Source of the DNA: Argopecten irradians
Lineage: Eukaryota; Mollusca; Bivalvia; Pectinida; Pectinidae
Reading direction: 5' to 3'
Length of the DNA: 64,000 nt
Assembly: GCF_041381155.1 (NCBI RefSeq)
Contig: NC_091142.1
Coordinates: forward strand, 8,046,778-8,110,777
The notes beneath the pieces are model-generated. The model saw nothing but the letters and a program-made list of their open reading frames with translations. It was not told the DNA's origin and searched no databases. Made by a program: the position numbers and the translations under genes. Shown here piece by piece: positions 1 through 10,607 of the stretch (positions are counted from its first letter, which is position 1; the number at the start of each line of letters is the position of its first letter).

Positions 1-2112
1 TTTCATTTTTTGTTTAAATATTGTTTAAAAAAAAATAAATTACATGTAATATTAACATCCTCACTGAAATAATACCATTTTGAAATTATGAAACAAATAG
101 TTTTTTCATATGTGCTCAGTTCAAGGAATTGAATTTATTTGGTCAGATTTATTTTTCCAAATGAACTCGATCTTCCAAAATAGGTTTATATTCGTATTAA
201 TCGTTATTTACATAAATTCAAGCACTTTTACCCTTCAATAAATTAATCAGATTTATCAATCGAATAATTTTGAATTTATTTACTCATTTCATAAAATATT
301 CGCTTACTTGCATTGTCTTTCTCTCCAAAACATATAACTTATACATGTATACTTTTTTTCTTTCTTTTTTTTTCTGGGCAATTCAATTAAAGGTGCCCAG
401 GCCCATTCAATTTTTATTCGTTGATTATAATTGTTTATTCATTCAATCTGTACACCGCCTATGTGTATAATCGTCATACTATATAAGTCTTTGTAATAAA
501 CTTGTAGGTTTCTTAAGATTCTATAATTTGTGACACTTTAATTGTCAATGTGCAAAATATTAATTCATTGATACATGTATACTGAAAATCAATTATTAAT
601 TCAATTCTATATATATATATATATATATTGATGATATGGAGTCTGGTTCGCGAGTTTGAATCCCATGTGGAACAGTTGCCACCGTTATTGACCGCTGGTC
701 GATGTTTTTTCTCTAGTACTCAGGGCTTTCCTCCACCACCTTGCAGTTAATAGGACGTAAAACAAAAAAACACACCAAACTTACATTAATATTTGCGGGT
801 CGACCTATACGTACAAAGACAATTCAAATTGTCTGCAACTTGGATTGAATGATCTAGACTATCTATAAAAGACATTTAAATGTACTAGTATATAGTGGTC
901 TATATTTACAGGTAAAACAATTGCGAAGTTTGAGATAATCAGACGATTGTTAACTAGCACGGTCCCGATAAACTTCGTATTGTACTTGTACATCTAATAT
1001 AAAATTAACAATGGCTAAAATTTAGTACTATTGTTGCAAGATAAAAGATATAAATTCGATAGCATACCTTTACACATTGTAAGTAGCATTGTTAGCTTTA
1101 CGGTGCGCACAAGTATAAAGGCGCCCAATGGTATAATGTTTTTTTTCGTAAAGAAAAGCATTATCAGCTTGATTTCGAAATAAAACATTTTCAAGTTGCA
1201 AATGGTACATTAAATTCAAATCGTGATCAGAATAGTGTAATTCAATGGAATTATATTGAAAAATAATTCTTAAAGCTCAAAATAAAAAATCAAACAAAGG
1301 AATAGAAATTATTTACTAAAACAATTAAATATAAAGGTCGCGAAATTAAACATGCGAGATAGCAAAAACAATATTTACACTAAATTTCAATTTAAGAAAA
1401 TTCTATAAAATTCGGCTAATAATATGATAATATACTTTGTAGAAGAAATAGATATATGTAGCTCAACAAATGAGAAATCGGTCATACGAAGTTGACAATG
1501 CTTGGTTGTATTGTTTAGATATATAGGTCGTCCCCTGACAGTTCACCATTGTTTAACTTTGTTGAAACGCACGGGTGCCGATCTTCCAATGTTCAATGTT
1601 TAATGCAATATGGTTGATAAATCATAATAAATGGGTAACTTAATTCAAACCCTTTGGTCGGAATGTTGAAATGTGCGCGTGTTGCATTTCAATTTGGCGA
1701 CAGATTGATGTATATTGAATCTCATCACCTAAGTCGAAGGCTTGTGTCAGAAGTTACCAAGAACAGCTAAAATAAACTCTGTGGATTCATTATGAAGGAA
1801 TATTAGTACTTGTACCTGTAACGTAGAATTCAGACTGGACTTTAGATTTCAAATTTATGCTGATTCACGCCAACTTAATTAGTATCATTTACGGACATTC
1901 TAATGAACCGATGTCTTTGAGCCGACGAAATATCTAAGAGCTGTCGGCCGCACGACAGGACTATGCGGTATTTCAAGTGATTGAGGCCTACTAGGAACCA
2001 TGTCGACAAACTACAGAATATTTCTTTGACGCCATCTTTCGAGGAATAGAATTGGCTCTAGGTATACCAGGTGATTGTTTCTGAAGTTGAAGCATAAAAA
2101 TATCAGAAGTTT
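1..2112. other. Upstream intergenic region
   Basis: No open reading frame here looks like a gene; the sequence is AT-rich with many stops on both strands. It holds a (TA)n run at about 608-628 directly followed by a SINE-like tail (637-775). The last 300 bases are less AT-rich and probably form the promoter and 5' leader of the NHL gene at 2113, but no TATA box or initiator can be assigned with confidence. Confidence 0.5.
637..775 (+). repeat. SINE-like tail fragment
   Basis: The block has a tRNA-like box-B stretch (GGTTCGCGAGTTTGAATCCC), then a middle part with TTTTCTCTAGTACTCAGGGC and a tail with CAGTTAATAGGACGTAAAAC followed by A-rich sequence. The tail resembles the 3' ends of the repeats at 34528-34592 and 50916-51275. 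I read it as the 3' part of a tRNA-derived, LINE-mobilised SINE of a type common in bivalves; the family name was not checked. Confidence 0.5.
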
Positions 2113-3072
2113 ATGGCTGCGAAACCGAAAGCCGTTGGGATCTCTGGAACTTCATTGAAGTCGTCTTCCTCCAATGGTGATTCATCATCTTCAGATGATG
2201 CCTCTGGGAAGCAGAAACAAAAAATTCTGCCCAAGACAAAAGTCGTATCGGAATATGATGTATCGGGGGATATAATAAGCGTTCGTCCAGCACCAGACGG
2301 AGGCTTCTGGACATGTTTCGACTGTAGTGAAACGGTCACACAACGAGACAAAAATGGAGAGGTTGTGCGAGAGATTGTTCATGAAAGCCCTTTACGGGAC
2401 ATCAGCGTATCGCCAAAAACTCAGACCCTATGGGCCTGCTGTTTGAAGGATAAAACAGTTATGGAGCTAACGCCAGATGGAAATCTTAACGTGAATTTCA
2501 AAAGCGAGGATCAACCATGGTGCATATGTGCAACACTGGACGGAAACATCCTTGTTGGAATGGCGAAAAAGGTCGCGAAATATTCTCCGGAGGGAAAAGT
2601 TATCCTTGCGTCGAAGAAAATCCGGATTCCAGGGAGGAGACAACTGATTTGTCTACCGTATAAAATCTCTGAGTGTGGTGTTTCACACAACGTGGCCATT
2701 GTCGAACAGGACCAGCCTATAGATGGAGGAAAGGACGAACCGCATGTACTTGTCATGAACAAAGATTTTCAGGAACTGTTCCGTTACCATGGCAACGTTC
2801 CAAAGCGTCATTCGCAAGCTGCCAAGAAGAAAATAGAGCAAGGTTCATTTTTCCCGTTTGATGTGGGGTTCGATTCTGTCGGTAATGTTGTAATATCAGA
2901 CTACAATAACTGTAGTATTTATTTGTTGAGCAATCGAGGAGAATTTCTCAGTTTACTGTGCTGTAACTCTAAAGTGATCAGAGGTATTTCTGTGGATTCT
3001 GATGGCAGTTTATGGGCGGTGTTTGGGTCGTTCGGCTCCCAGAAAGTGAAGGTTTTGAAATACAGCACGTGA
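2113..3072 (+). CDS. NHL/TRIM-like beta-propeller protein, single exon
   Basis: An intact 319-residue reading frame. An in-frame TAA at 2095-2097 fixes ATG 2113 as the start within this exon. Residues 1-40 are Ser/Asp-rich and probably disordered (SSSSNGDSSSSDDASGK). From about residue 45 to the end, blades of 40-50 residues repeat, with recurring hydrophobic-SxDG/xPDG turns (RPAPDGGFW, ELTPDGNLNV, VGFDSVGNVVISDYNN, GISVDSDGSLWAVFG). This is the pattern of the C-terminal NHL-type propeller of TRIM2/TRIM3/TRIM71-like proteins, a family greatly expanded in molluscs. No RING finger, B-box or coiled coil precedes it, so it cannot be a conventional E3 ligase; a ligand- or RNA-binding platform is an inference. 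A TATCAG just before the ATG could be a splice acceptor for a 5' non-coding exon. Confidence 0.8.
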   Translation: MAAKPKAVGISGTSLKSSSSNGDSSSSDDASGKQKQKILPKTKVVSEYDVSGDIISVRPAPDGGFWTCFDCSETVTQRDKNGEVVREIVHESPLRDISVSPKTQTLWACCLKDKTVMELTPDGNLNVNFKSEDQPWCICATLDGNILVGMAKKVAKYSPEGKVILASKKIRIPGRRQLICLPYKISECGVSHNVAIVEQDQPIDGGKDEPHVLVMNKDFQELFRYHGNVPKRHSQAAKKKIEQGSFFPFDVGFDSVGNVVISDYNNCSIYLLSNRGEFLSLLCCNSKVIRGISVDSDGSLWAVFGSFGSQKVKVLKYST

Positions 3073-3132
3073 TGTCTGGTATTCACACTTTTACTGTAAA
3101 TTTGGATATTTTCCCGAGAGGTTGTTTCGCTA

Positions 3133-3138
3133 AATAAA
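3133..3138 (+). promoter_or_regulatory. Poly(A) signal of the NHL gene
   Basis: AATAAA lies about 60 bases after the stop codon at 3072, at a normal distance for a short 3' UTR. Cleavage would fall near 3150-3165, before the first MITE. Confidence 0.5.
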
Positions 3139-3231
3139 TCTTTCATGTGTTCGCTTTTTGATGATAGCGTGTTGTGGATGGGGAATGGTTTGTTTGGAAA
3201 GAGCTAAAATAAAAGTGGAATGTTCAATATC

Positions 3232-3609
3232 TAAAGATGCTCCACCGCCGACGAATGGTATTTTTTTCCTCTATCAAAAACAGACGTAGATGAATTTTTC
3301 AGTAAAACACGTTTCTTAATTTACACCATTGTCACCATTGAAAGTTTGAGCTACTTATACTACTTCTTAAAGATAAAAATATTGCAAATTATTAATTGCG
3401 TTCACAAAAAATGTCATGACACTATGTCCTATATGGAATAAAATACTGATTGCGCATCTACCAAAAGCAAAATACATTGTAGATTAATTTATTGGTATTT
3501 TTGTGTTAATTAGACACATATATACACTATCATAAGTGAGATATGAAACATCAGTTATTTTTCAAATAATGAGTTTTATTTATGATCTGTCGGTGATGGA
3601 GCATCTTTA
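3232..3609 (-). mobile_element. MITE family 1 (TA target site), copy 1
   Basis: Both ends carry AAGATGCTCCACCGCCGAC-type terminal inverted repeats inside a TA/TA target duplication. The interior matches the other family members reverse-complemented, including the GGTAATGGTGTAAA and CGGAATTTTTTCGGGATGCA-like blocks. It has no coding capacity, so it is a non-autonomous element probably moved by a Tc1/mariner-type transposase. Confidence 0.8.
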
Positions 3610-4413
3610 AAGTAGAAGGTAAGAAAATTCCATGTCAGAAATAATTCTAGTTTTACAATATCAGATATATTGGAAATACCAGAAACACTGAAGTGTTAGG
3701 ATTAATGCATACTATATATAGTACGTACAAAGCAGTTCTAATAGGTACTAACGAATATTTTACCACCTGGATGGAATATGTACATCAGTACGTAATAAAT
3801 CATTAAACAAAAATATCATTTAGCAGACTAATTTCATTGATAGCATTTCATATTTTGAACTGAGCAATTTATTGCACCATTTCCGGATACTTTGTTTGAT
3901 TGCTTTTTGTATTACTCGGTGCATTTCAATATTTTGGATAAATTATAGAAATTTTGAGTACGTCAACAAAATTTTGAGATCATCTTTATAATAATTTTCA
4001 GATTTACATTATATATCTTAAAAATAAAAATGAAATAAAATAAAATAAAAAATGAAATTCAATTATACGTACATTATGTATTTCCCGGTTAACCAAAATA
4101 AAAGAGAATATATTTGTACTTAATACTATTTACAACTTTTTATTTAACATGTTGTTATCTTTATTAATAAATAACCGATAACCAAGAACGTTTGTTGGTT
4201 TTTCATTACGACAATGAAGTTCAACCTTTGGTGATCTCTCTAGATCCGAGATTGACGATGAATTTATGACGGTAGATGATATATCGTCATTTTTATTTAG
4301 AAAATTAATTTTAAATATTTTACATAATTACACAGAACTCGGTATATGGGGAAACGCATAAGAAAATAATGGGAGAAGCAAAAAAAAATAAATGAATAAA
4401 AACAAAAAACAAA
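3610..4413. other. Intergenic, nothing recognised
   Basis: AT-rich DNA with an A-rich low-complexity stretch near 4018-4055 and no supported gene. The last bases (A-runs at 4381-4413) read as T-runs on the minus strand and would serve as the RNA polymerase III terminator of the tRNA that follows. Confidence 0.5.
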
Positions 4414-4503
4414 TCCCGCGAACCGGATTCGAACCAGTGACCTAAGGATCGCTAATGGTTACACCCCTACAGTCCTCCGCTCTACCAACTGAGCTATCAC
4501 GGG
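4414..4503 (-). tRNA. tRNA-Tyr (GTA) with 17-nt intron
   Basis: On the minus strand the gene starts CCCGTGATAGCTCAGTTGG and ends GGTTCGAATCCGGTTCGCGG plus GA. The acceptor arms CCCGTGA and TCGCGGG pair over all seven positions with one G-T pair, and A is the discriminator. Box A (TAGCTCAGTTGGTAGAG) and box B (GGTTCGAATCC) are intact. The anticodon GTA follows GGACT; one base after it (position 37) a 17-nt intron (GGGTGTAACCATTAGCG) interrupts the anticodon arm, as in nearly all eukaryotic tRNA-Tyr genes. A T-rich terminator follows. Length without the intron is 73 nt. No poly-A or other sign of a retroposed copy, so it is probably functional. Confidence 0.93.
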
Positions 4504-5774
4504 AGATATAGGAACAGGGAGAAAATATTGTACAAATTCATTCTATCTTTTCTTGGGAAACTCATTTCGTTATTCTTGACATAATGTAGGAATAATAGAT
4601 TTCATATCGTTAGAAATTGTTAATTTAATGTTTAAAGTCATTGATCTACGCTTATCTTTCAACAATAACTATAATGGAAGCCAGAAACACGTAGGCGACA
4701 AAGGCGTGATGTGGGTGTGGACTGGATAAAGAGAGACAACTCTTACCATCTTCGAGTTTCGTCGATATTAGCACATGCATTAAAATAAGGAAAAAGATAT
4801 TGCAAAATCCGAATTCAGGGAAATAATTTCATCGCGTATCAGAAAGTCAGGCAAAATTGGGAAATTCCACACAATTGACAGTTTTTTAAGAATGTACCTT
4901 ATTTGTGACACTGGCAAGAAGAACAAAATTAAAGAGTCCAACTTAGTATAGTACTGAAACGGAGAAAAATAATTAATTGAACGACAAGTCACTGAGCAAT
5001 CAAAACGGCGAAAGAGGTTTTGGAATATGGTAATTTTAACGTTGAAGACCTCTTTAGATACAGAAAACACTAATATTTCACCCTAAACAAAATTAGTGTG
5101 CTATTAGAGTCTTCAACGTTCAATGATACTATATTATATAGTATCATTGCATCTGAGGCAATTTTAAGGAAGTTTTAAAGAGATTCAGAATGTTCTGAAA
5201 AATATTGTATTTCATTCAATTTGGCATAAGTGCTGAAAAATGGCTAAGTCCATAAATCTATGCTTTGACCAATTGAAATAAAATTTTCCATTAACAATAT
5301 ACAATAAATGATTTCAAGAAATAAATTTGAACTTCTTGATAAATTTCTTGAAAATTATGTATTGTCCCATTACTTTCTATTGGGGGAACTGGGGGGGGGG
5401 AGGGGGGACCCTCAATTTAGATACAAGACCACAGTGAAATTGCAACCCCATTAATCAAAAAGTCCTCAGTATGATGGCAATTTTTGCCAAAATATATTAA
5501 AATGTTATGCAGTACGAAAAAGATATTCCGATTTTTGTGGTTCAAAATTATGGACTTTAATTTAATTTATAGAAATTGTTACCATATGAGCTTTTCACGC
5601 ACCTGAATTAATTAATTACTGGTAGAAATCTTAACTAAAATGTCATTTTTTTCTTAAGAATAACTTTCATAGACAAAAATCAATGCATACAATAGCCTTT
5701 GTCATTTTTTTTTATATATCATGCCTAAATCCGTAGCTCGTGCAATTTCGTCTTTATAACAGCCAAAATGAGAT

Positions 5775-5867
5775 CATCCTCGATACTCCAGGGGTTCCGA
5801 TCACTTACTATCTCTACATGGGGTGTAAAGATCGTAAGTGATCGGAACCCCTGGATTATCGAGGATG
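5775..5867. mobile_element. MITE family 2 (9-bp target site), minimal copy
   Basis: A near-perfect palindrome of 93 bp starting CATCCTCGATACTCCAGGGG and ending in its complement. It is flanked on both sides by AAATGAGAT (5766-5774 and 5868-5876), a 9-bp target-site duplication. The longer copies at 35086-35414 and 42792-43114 have the same ends and a longer centre. A 9-bp duplication suggests a Mutator-like transposase; this is inference. Confidence 0.8.
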
Positions 5868-6117
5868 AAATGAGATCAGCAACTTTGAATGACCTTAGGA
5901 TGAAAATAAAATATCTCAATATATAGTATACCAATTATCTCATATCAGCGGTCCATCTATAACGAATCAGCTACCGAACAAAGAAAACAGAAGTCAAAAA
6001 TAAAGTTAATACAAATTGTTTAATGATATCTAAAGGATTGGCGATGTGCAAAAAATGCAACAGTTCAAACTGCACGTTTATCAAAATATAAAAATTCAAC
6101 CGTTTCTTGACTATATT

Positions 6118-6229
6118 TGAACCACAGGGACCTGGCACGACTTGTTTACCAACAGTATATATGTGTATATATGATACAATAATATATACTGTTGGTAAAA
6201 AAATCCGTGCTAGGTCCCTGTGGTTCGAA
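6118..6229. repeat. Long hairpin palindrome
   Basis: Left arm TTGAACCACAGGGACCTGGC and onward pairs with the right arm ending TAGGTCCCTGTGGTTCGAA; both arms carry ACCAACAGTATATA. The loop is AT-rich. It looks like a small foldback or MITE element. Confidence 0.7.
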
Positions 6230-6608
6230 CGAAAATTGAAATCCAACTAAAATATAATTTTCAGGAGTTATTGCGTGTAACTCAATTTTATATGAACTGA
6301 ATCTACTACATGCAAACATCATCAATGTATCGTATCATGTAAACATATATATTGAGTCCGTGTGCTACCGGCAAGTCACGAGCGCAAAATTATAGTGCAA
6401 ACATTATTGAAAATATGTTAATGGCATTAAATACCAAGTCGTACTGCATGGTAGCAACTTTATTGTGCTATAAAAGAACTGTTTTTGCTCTAAAAACAAT
6501 AACTAATAATAAGTCGTCAAAAGTCGCATTACTTTTTTAAAATAAATTTTACAATGCTTGCATATAGAAAACAATAGAACATGCCATTCTCACTGTCCGG
6601 TTATCGTA

Positions 6609-6692
6609 CATCCTCGATTCTCCAGGGGTTATTTTCACTATCGTTTGTGGGTATTACGACAGGGATAGAAACTCCATGGAATGTCGAGGATG
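6609..6692. mobile_element. MITE family 2, diverged short copy
   Basis: Starts CATCCTCGATTCTCCAGGGG and ends AATGTCGAGGATG; the arms are mismatched and no clean 9-bp duplication remains, so it is older than the copy at 5775. Confidence 0.65.
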
Positions 6693-6849
6693 ATTATTGA
6701 AAGGATTTCAAAGTTTTGTCAGAATTATTGATAGCTGCTATTAGTTCATTTTGGTCTACCAGAGTTACTTCCCTTCGTTTCCACTCCATCAGTACTGATG
6801 ACTTAAAGGGAAGTAACTCTGCTCGGTAAGAATGCTACAATATAGTTAT

Positions 6850-9800
6850 TCACGCATCTTTTTTCTCCTCAAAGTGTCCGCGTTGAGCACCAAACGTCAT
6901 GACGGGATGACGGGTAACAGTCGTGAAGGAATCGACATAATCTTGTTCAGATAGCCGAATTTTGGCAAGAATCTCACGAGCTTCGTCCGTCATATCTTCT
7001 AGTTTATTCTTCTGGAACTTAATAGACTGTCCCCTAAACACGAGTAAGCATCCCAAACCTAATGATTCCAGTTTCTCGAAGAACTTGGTTGCGGCCCAGG
7101 CCGGATGGGTAGTTCTTGGTGAGGACATCCGCTGTTCCAGTGGCACAGGCGGGAAAAGACGATACTGGCAAGCGTGCGAGGCAGTCACAACTCGTCCTTT
7201 GGATGTCATCAGCTTTCGAATCTTTTGGCAGCACTTGAATATGAATTCAGTGTCTGGCATTTTGTAAAGATTGCTAGAATACTTGTTGTTAAGTTTGGCT
7301 TTGTTTGCGAATATCTGTCTAGGTATTGGTCTATAGCTTGTTTGTGGTCCGGTGTTTGAAGCTCCAGTGTTCGATTGCTTTTGATCACGTGCTATCATAT
7401 TCAAATTTGGCATTGCAACTGGAACTGACGACTGTTGGTTGTCGAAATTCTGTTGTGAAAATCCGCTGCCGGAAGTGGCAAGTGATGCATTTCCGGAGAT
7501 GTTCGGCGAAATCAAATGGCTCATTTGACCCACCTCCATCTGTTGGTCTGGAAACACTGGACCACCAGAGGACGCTACGAGCGTGTGTGACCTAGGGGGC
7601 GTTGATGTATATGATGTAGTGTAACCTTCACGGAAAACCATAATGTCGTTACTGGAAGGTACGTAAGACTCCGATCTTATATCAGAGACCTGGAAATCTA
7701 TGGAGCTGGATGGCACGTTCGATAGGTCGATCTTGCTAACGGTCGCAGTTCGTGGTATAAATTCTTCGTTGTAATATTCTTCGTCCCGATCCTCTATTTC
7801 TATCACATCTTTTGTGTCCATTTCCTCGTTAACCATGCATGAAGTTGTCACTTTGACGTTTTTGGAATCAGTGGACTCTAGCTCTTCGTCCGGCATTGCC
7901 AAGACTTGTATAGGTGTTGTTCTATTTCCGGTGTGTTCCTGTTCCGTCGGTCCCAGTAGTAACGCCACCTTTTGACGGAGAACACTAAGTACGAGAGAGT
8001 AAGCGTTCCGAACCGTGTCTTGATCAATTATCCTTGGAGGCAGAAAAGATCCACGATTGACCATCGCTAGTCCGTTCTTCAGTGCTGTAAGTATGGCGCA
8101 CAGTCTAACCACGTGACCGGAAGCAAAGTTTACAGACCCCCGACATCTTTCGTAATCAGAGTAACGTTCCTTGATACTTTGGATTTCATCAAAACACCTG
8201 AAATGAGACGATTTGTTTTTAAGTTTCGAGCATCATACACCAATGATCAATTAATTTTAAACAAAGACCAACAGAAACCTTAAAGATGCTCCATCGCCGA
8301 CAGAGCATAAATGATATTTATCATTTGAACAATAATTGGTGTTGAATCGTGTCTATTTATGCCTAATCAACACAAAAAATAATACAAAATAATTTATTTT
8401 GCCTTTGATGCATGCACAATCAGTACATCATTCCATATAGGATATAGTGCCACGGAATTTTTTCGGGATGCAATTAATTATTTTTCATATTTTCAACTTG
8501 AAGTAAACTTAGAAGCTCAAACTTTTCAATGGTGGTAATAGTGTAAAGTAAGTAACTTTTGTCACTGAAGAAAAATACTAAATTGTCTGCTTCTGTTTTT
8601 GATAGTGAAAAAATACCATTTGTCAGCGATGGAGCATCTTTAAGACCATCCGACGTACAAAGGGAAAGTGGTATTTATAGCCAAGTGGTCATTATACACA
8701 GGTCAAATTGTGTGGAAATTGGTCATTAGGGACAAAGTGGACTTATTAAACAGGTGATCAATAAAATTTATACAGAGGTGCCTGCAAAGAAAAATTTGAC
8801 AGTAGTTAAATGTGAAAGTACAATATTAATGTATATAAGCATTTGATAAACATACATATACATCTGTGTGTTTCACATATACAGATGATAGGTTCATATA
8901 CTATATTTGCAGATGGGATGATGATGAACATTGTGCATGATCTCTATTACTAAGATTCCTCCATATCACATCGATCATGGCAGTGGTTTATATATCATTA
9001 TAATTATATAATTAGCACATACTATAGAGGCCTAATGCAAACTATAATGCAATTAAAAATTATACTAAAATCGTTATAGATACTGAGATAGGTACAAATA
9101 TGCGTAGCTTCGCATAGTTGTTCCAAATTTAAGGGAATATAATTTACATATTTATAGTATTAGGAGCAGAAACTGTTTATAGTATGATTATTGTTTACTA
9201 TTAGTTTGAATCATGCTAAGTGTACTGTCATTATCGGAAAAAAAATCCAACAAATTGTAAATTATTTTCAATGTGTTTTAAAGAAACAACCAGTAATGGT
9301 ATTCAATCTCAGCATTGTTAAATTCATGAAACTATTGCAATAAATTAAAGTAAATTATTACCATTTTCAATAAAACAGAGAGAAAATTTAGGACGACGGC
9401 GGGAAACATAATACGACCCGCGTTATGAAAATAAACATTTTATTTATTTAATCAAATCGTTCAGAAGGTGATGATAAATGTAGTATTAACGGTAAGTTAA
9501 TAATTTTGAAGACTCTACAAAATTATCGATCTTGTTTTACATTCCCATTTAAAAATTAAAAGCCGTTTCGAAAAGGAGTGGGCCTTTAAAGAAATTACTA
9601 TTTTCAATAAAACAGAAAGAAAATAATGAAATCATTTATAGTTAAGTACGTAAAATGTATTGCTCGACTCATTAGGCTTCATTTGTTTCCATAACAATTT
9701 CATACCATAGTAACCATACAATAAACTAAAATTACACATACTTCTCTAACTCTGTTTTCCCGTCCGGACTGAACGTGTAAGTGATATTTTGAACCTGGTG

Positions 9801-10607
9801 AAGATTTCGGACGGACGATAGGACAGACTGCAAAGATGGCGAGTTGTTAGACGATTCATCGTTTTTTGCAATGGACGGACTCCAGTCAGGTGCACATACA
9901 ACCAGCACCCTCTCCAAAAGTCCCTCTGTGTCCGCACGATCAAACAGGACCGGGAGATCTAATGCTTGCACGTTTGCAGAAAAGTTGATGTATTTCCTAT
10001 GACAATTATTCTGGTTGTCTTGATTGTTGGCTGGACATTCGGGTCCATCATATAATCGTCTGAAAACGCTGTAGTCCCAATCTTTCATTTCTGTTTCGAC
10101 CTCCCTGCGTGAAATCCATGACCCAAGATCATCTTGAATTATATACACAGAACTTGTAGCAGACGATTCTCTGGACGTTTCTTGTTCTGATTTGAACAAA
10201 AGTTTGATATTCTGTTCATCAATAATCCGTCTAGGGGTAGATTGGTCACCGTTGACGCTATTTAAAGCACCAATTTCTTGCTCAAGTTTCAGATTTTCAT
10301 TTCTCACTTTTCCAAAGACTGTTGTTTTTCTTTCGCCGCGTCTAGCTGCTATTACTGTCCATAGAATAGGCGACTCCTGCCAGTGCGGACTAACTTGAAT
10401 GGTGGTGTTAGGCCCCATACAACTAGCTACAGAGGTTAATAGGGGACATAGCAACAATTCTTTAGCACAACTTAAAATAGCTGCATGCTCACAGACAAAT
10501 TTGTCCACGTCATTACTCAAAATTTCACTCCAATTCACCCGAATGCTTTGTGCAAGTCTAAATCTGTCTAAATGATTCCTCCTTGTAGAGATATCCGCGT
10601 CCGCCAT
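6850..10607 (-). CDS. DUF3987-family (primase/helicase-associated) protein, two exons
   Basis: Exon 1 is 10607-9742 and exon 2 is 8197-6850; donor GAGAA|GTATGT and acceptor TTTCAG|GTG join in frame to 737 residues. Residues 1-289 match the DUF3987 core: HWQESPILWTV then a degenerate P-loop AARRGERKT (about 87-96), an acidic IQDDLGSW (156-164) with WDYSVFRRLYDG (177-188), and DTEGLLERVLVVCAPD (226-241). After the junction, ASGHVVRLCAILTALKNG and a helix IIDQDTVRNAYSLVLSVLRQK fit the family's helical C-terminal part. A long Ser/Thr/acidic low-complexity linker follows, then a basic Cys-containing domain (EFIFKCCQKIRKLM onwards) that I do not recognise. In bacteria and phages DUF3987 proteins accompany primases; ATP binding and DNA replication or repair roles here are inference. 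The usual GKS/T of a P-loop is RKT. The intron contains two MITEs. It is head-to-head with gene A, 1.5 kb apart. Confidence 0.75.
8281..8642 (+). mobile_element. MITE family 1, copy 2 (in DUF3987 intron)
   Basis: TAAAGATGCTCCATCGCCGA at the left and GTCAGCGATGGAGCATCTTTA at the right, between TA duplications. It sits in the single intron of the DUF3987 gene, about 80 bp downstream (plus strand) of the splice acceptor. Confidence 0.8.
9389..9590 (-). mobile_element. Half copy of GGGCC-ended MITE (family 3)
   Basis: On the minus strand it starts TTTAAAGGCCCACTCCTTTT and runs to the CCCGCCGTCGTCCTAAA block, where the homology to the complete copy at 40845-41249 stops. It lies in the intron of the DUF3987 gene. 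The flanks carry a direct repeat of about 38 bp (9347-9387 and 9588-9625) containing TTTTCAATAAAACAGA. Confidence 0.7.

Larger units (their letters stand above)
4504..6849. other. Intergenic with hairpins and MITEs
   Basis: No gene supported. Contents: a short palindrome around 5120-5150 (GATACTATATTATATAGTATC), a G-run at 5391-5408, two copies of MITE family 2 (5775-5867 and 6609-6692) and a long hairpin (6118-6229). The last 70 bases hold an inverted pair of AGTTACTTCCCTTCGTTT / TTAAAGGGAAGTAACTCTGC (about 6762-6822), another small palindromic repeat, close to the 3' end of the DUF3987 gene. Confidence 0.5.

Noticed and set aside
7326-7595. Plus-strand open frames within the DUF3987 gene
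   Set aside because: Shadows of the minus-strand exon 2, whose frame is supported by family motifs and splice phase.
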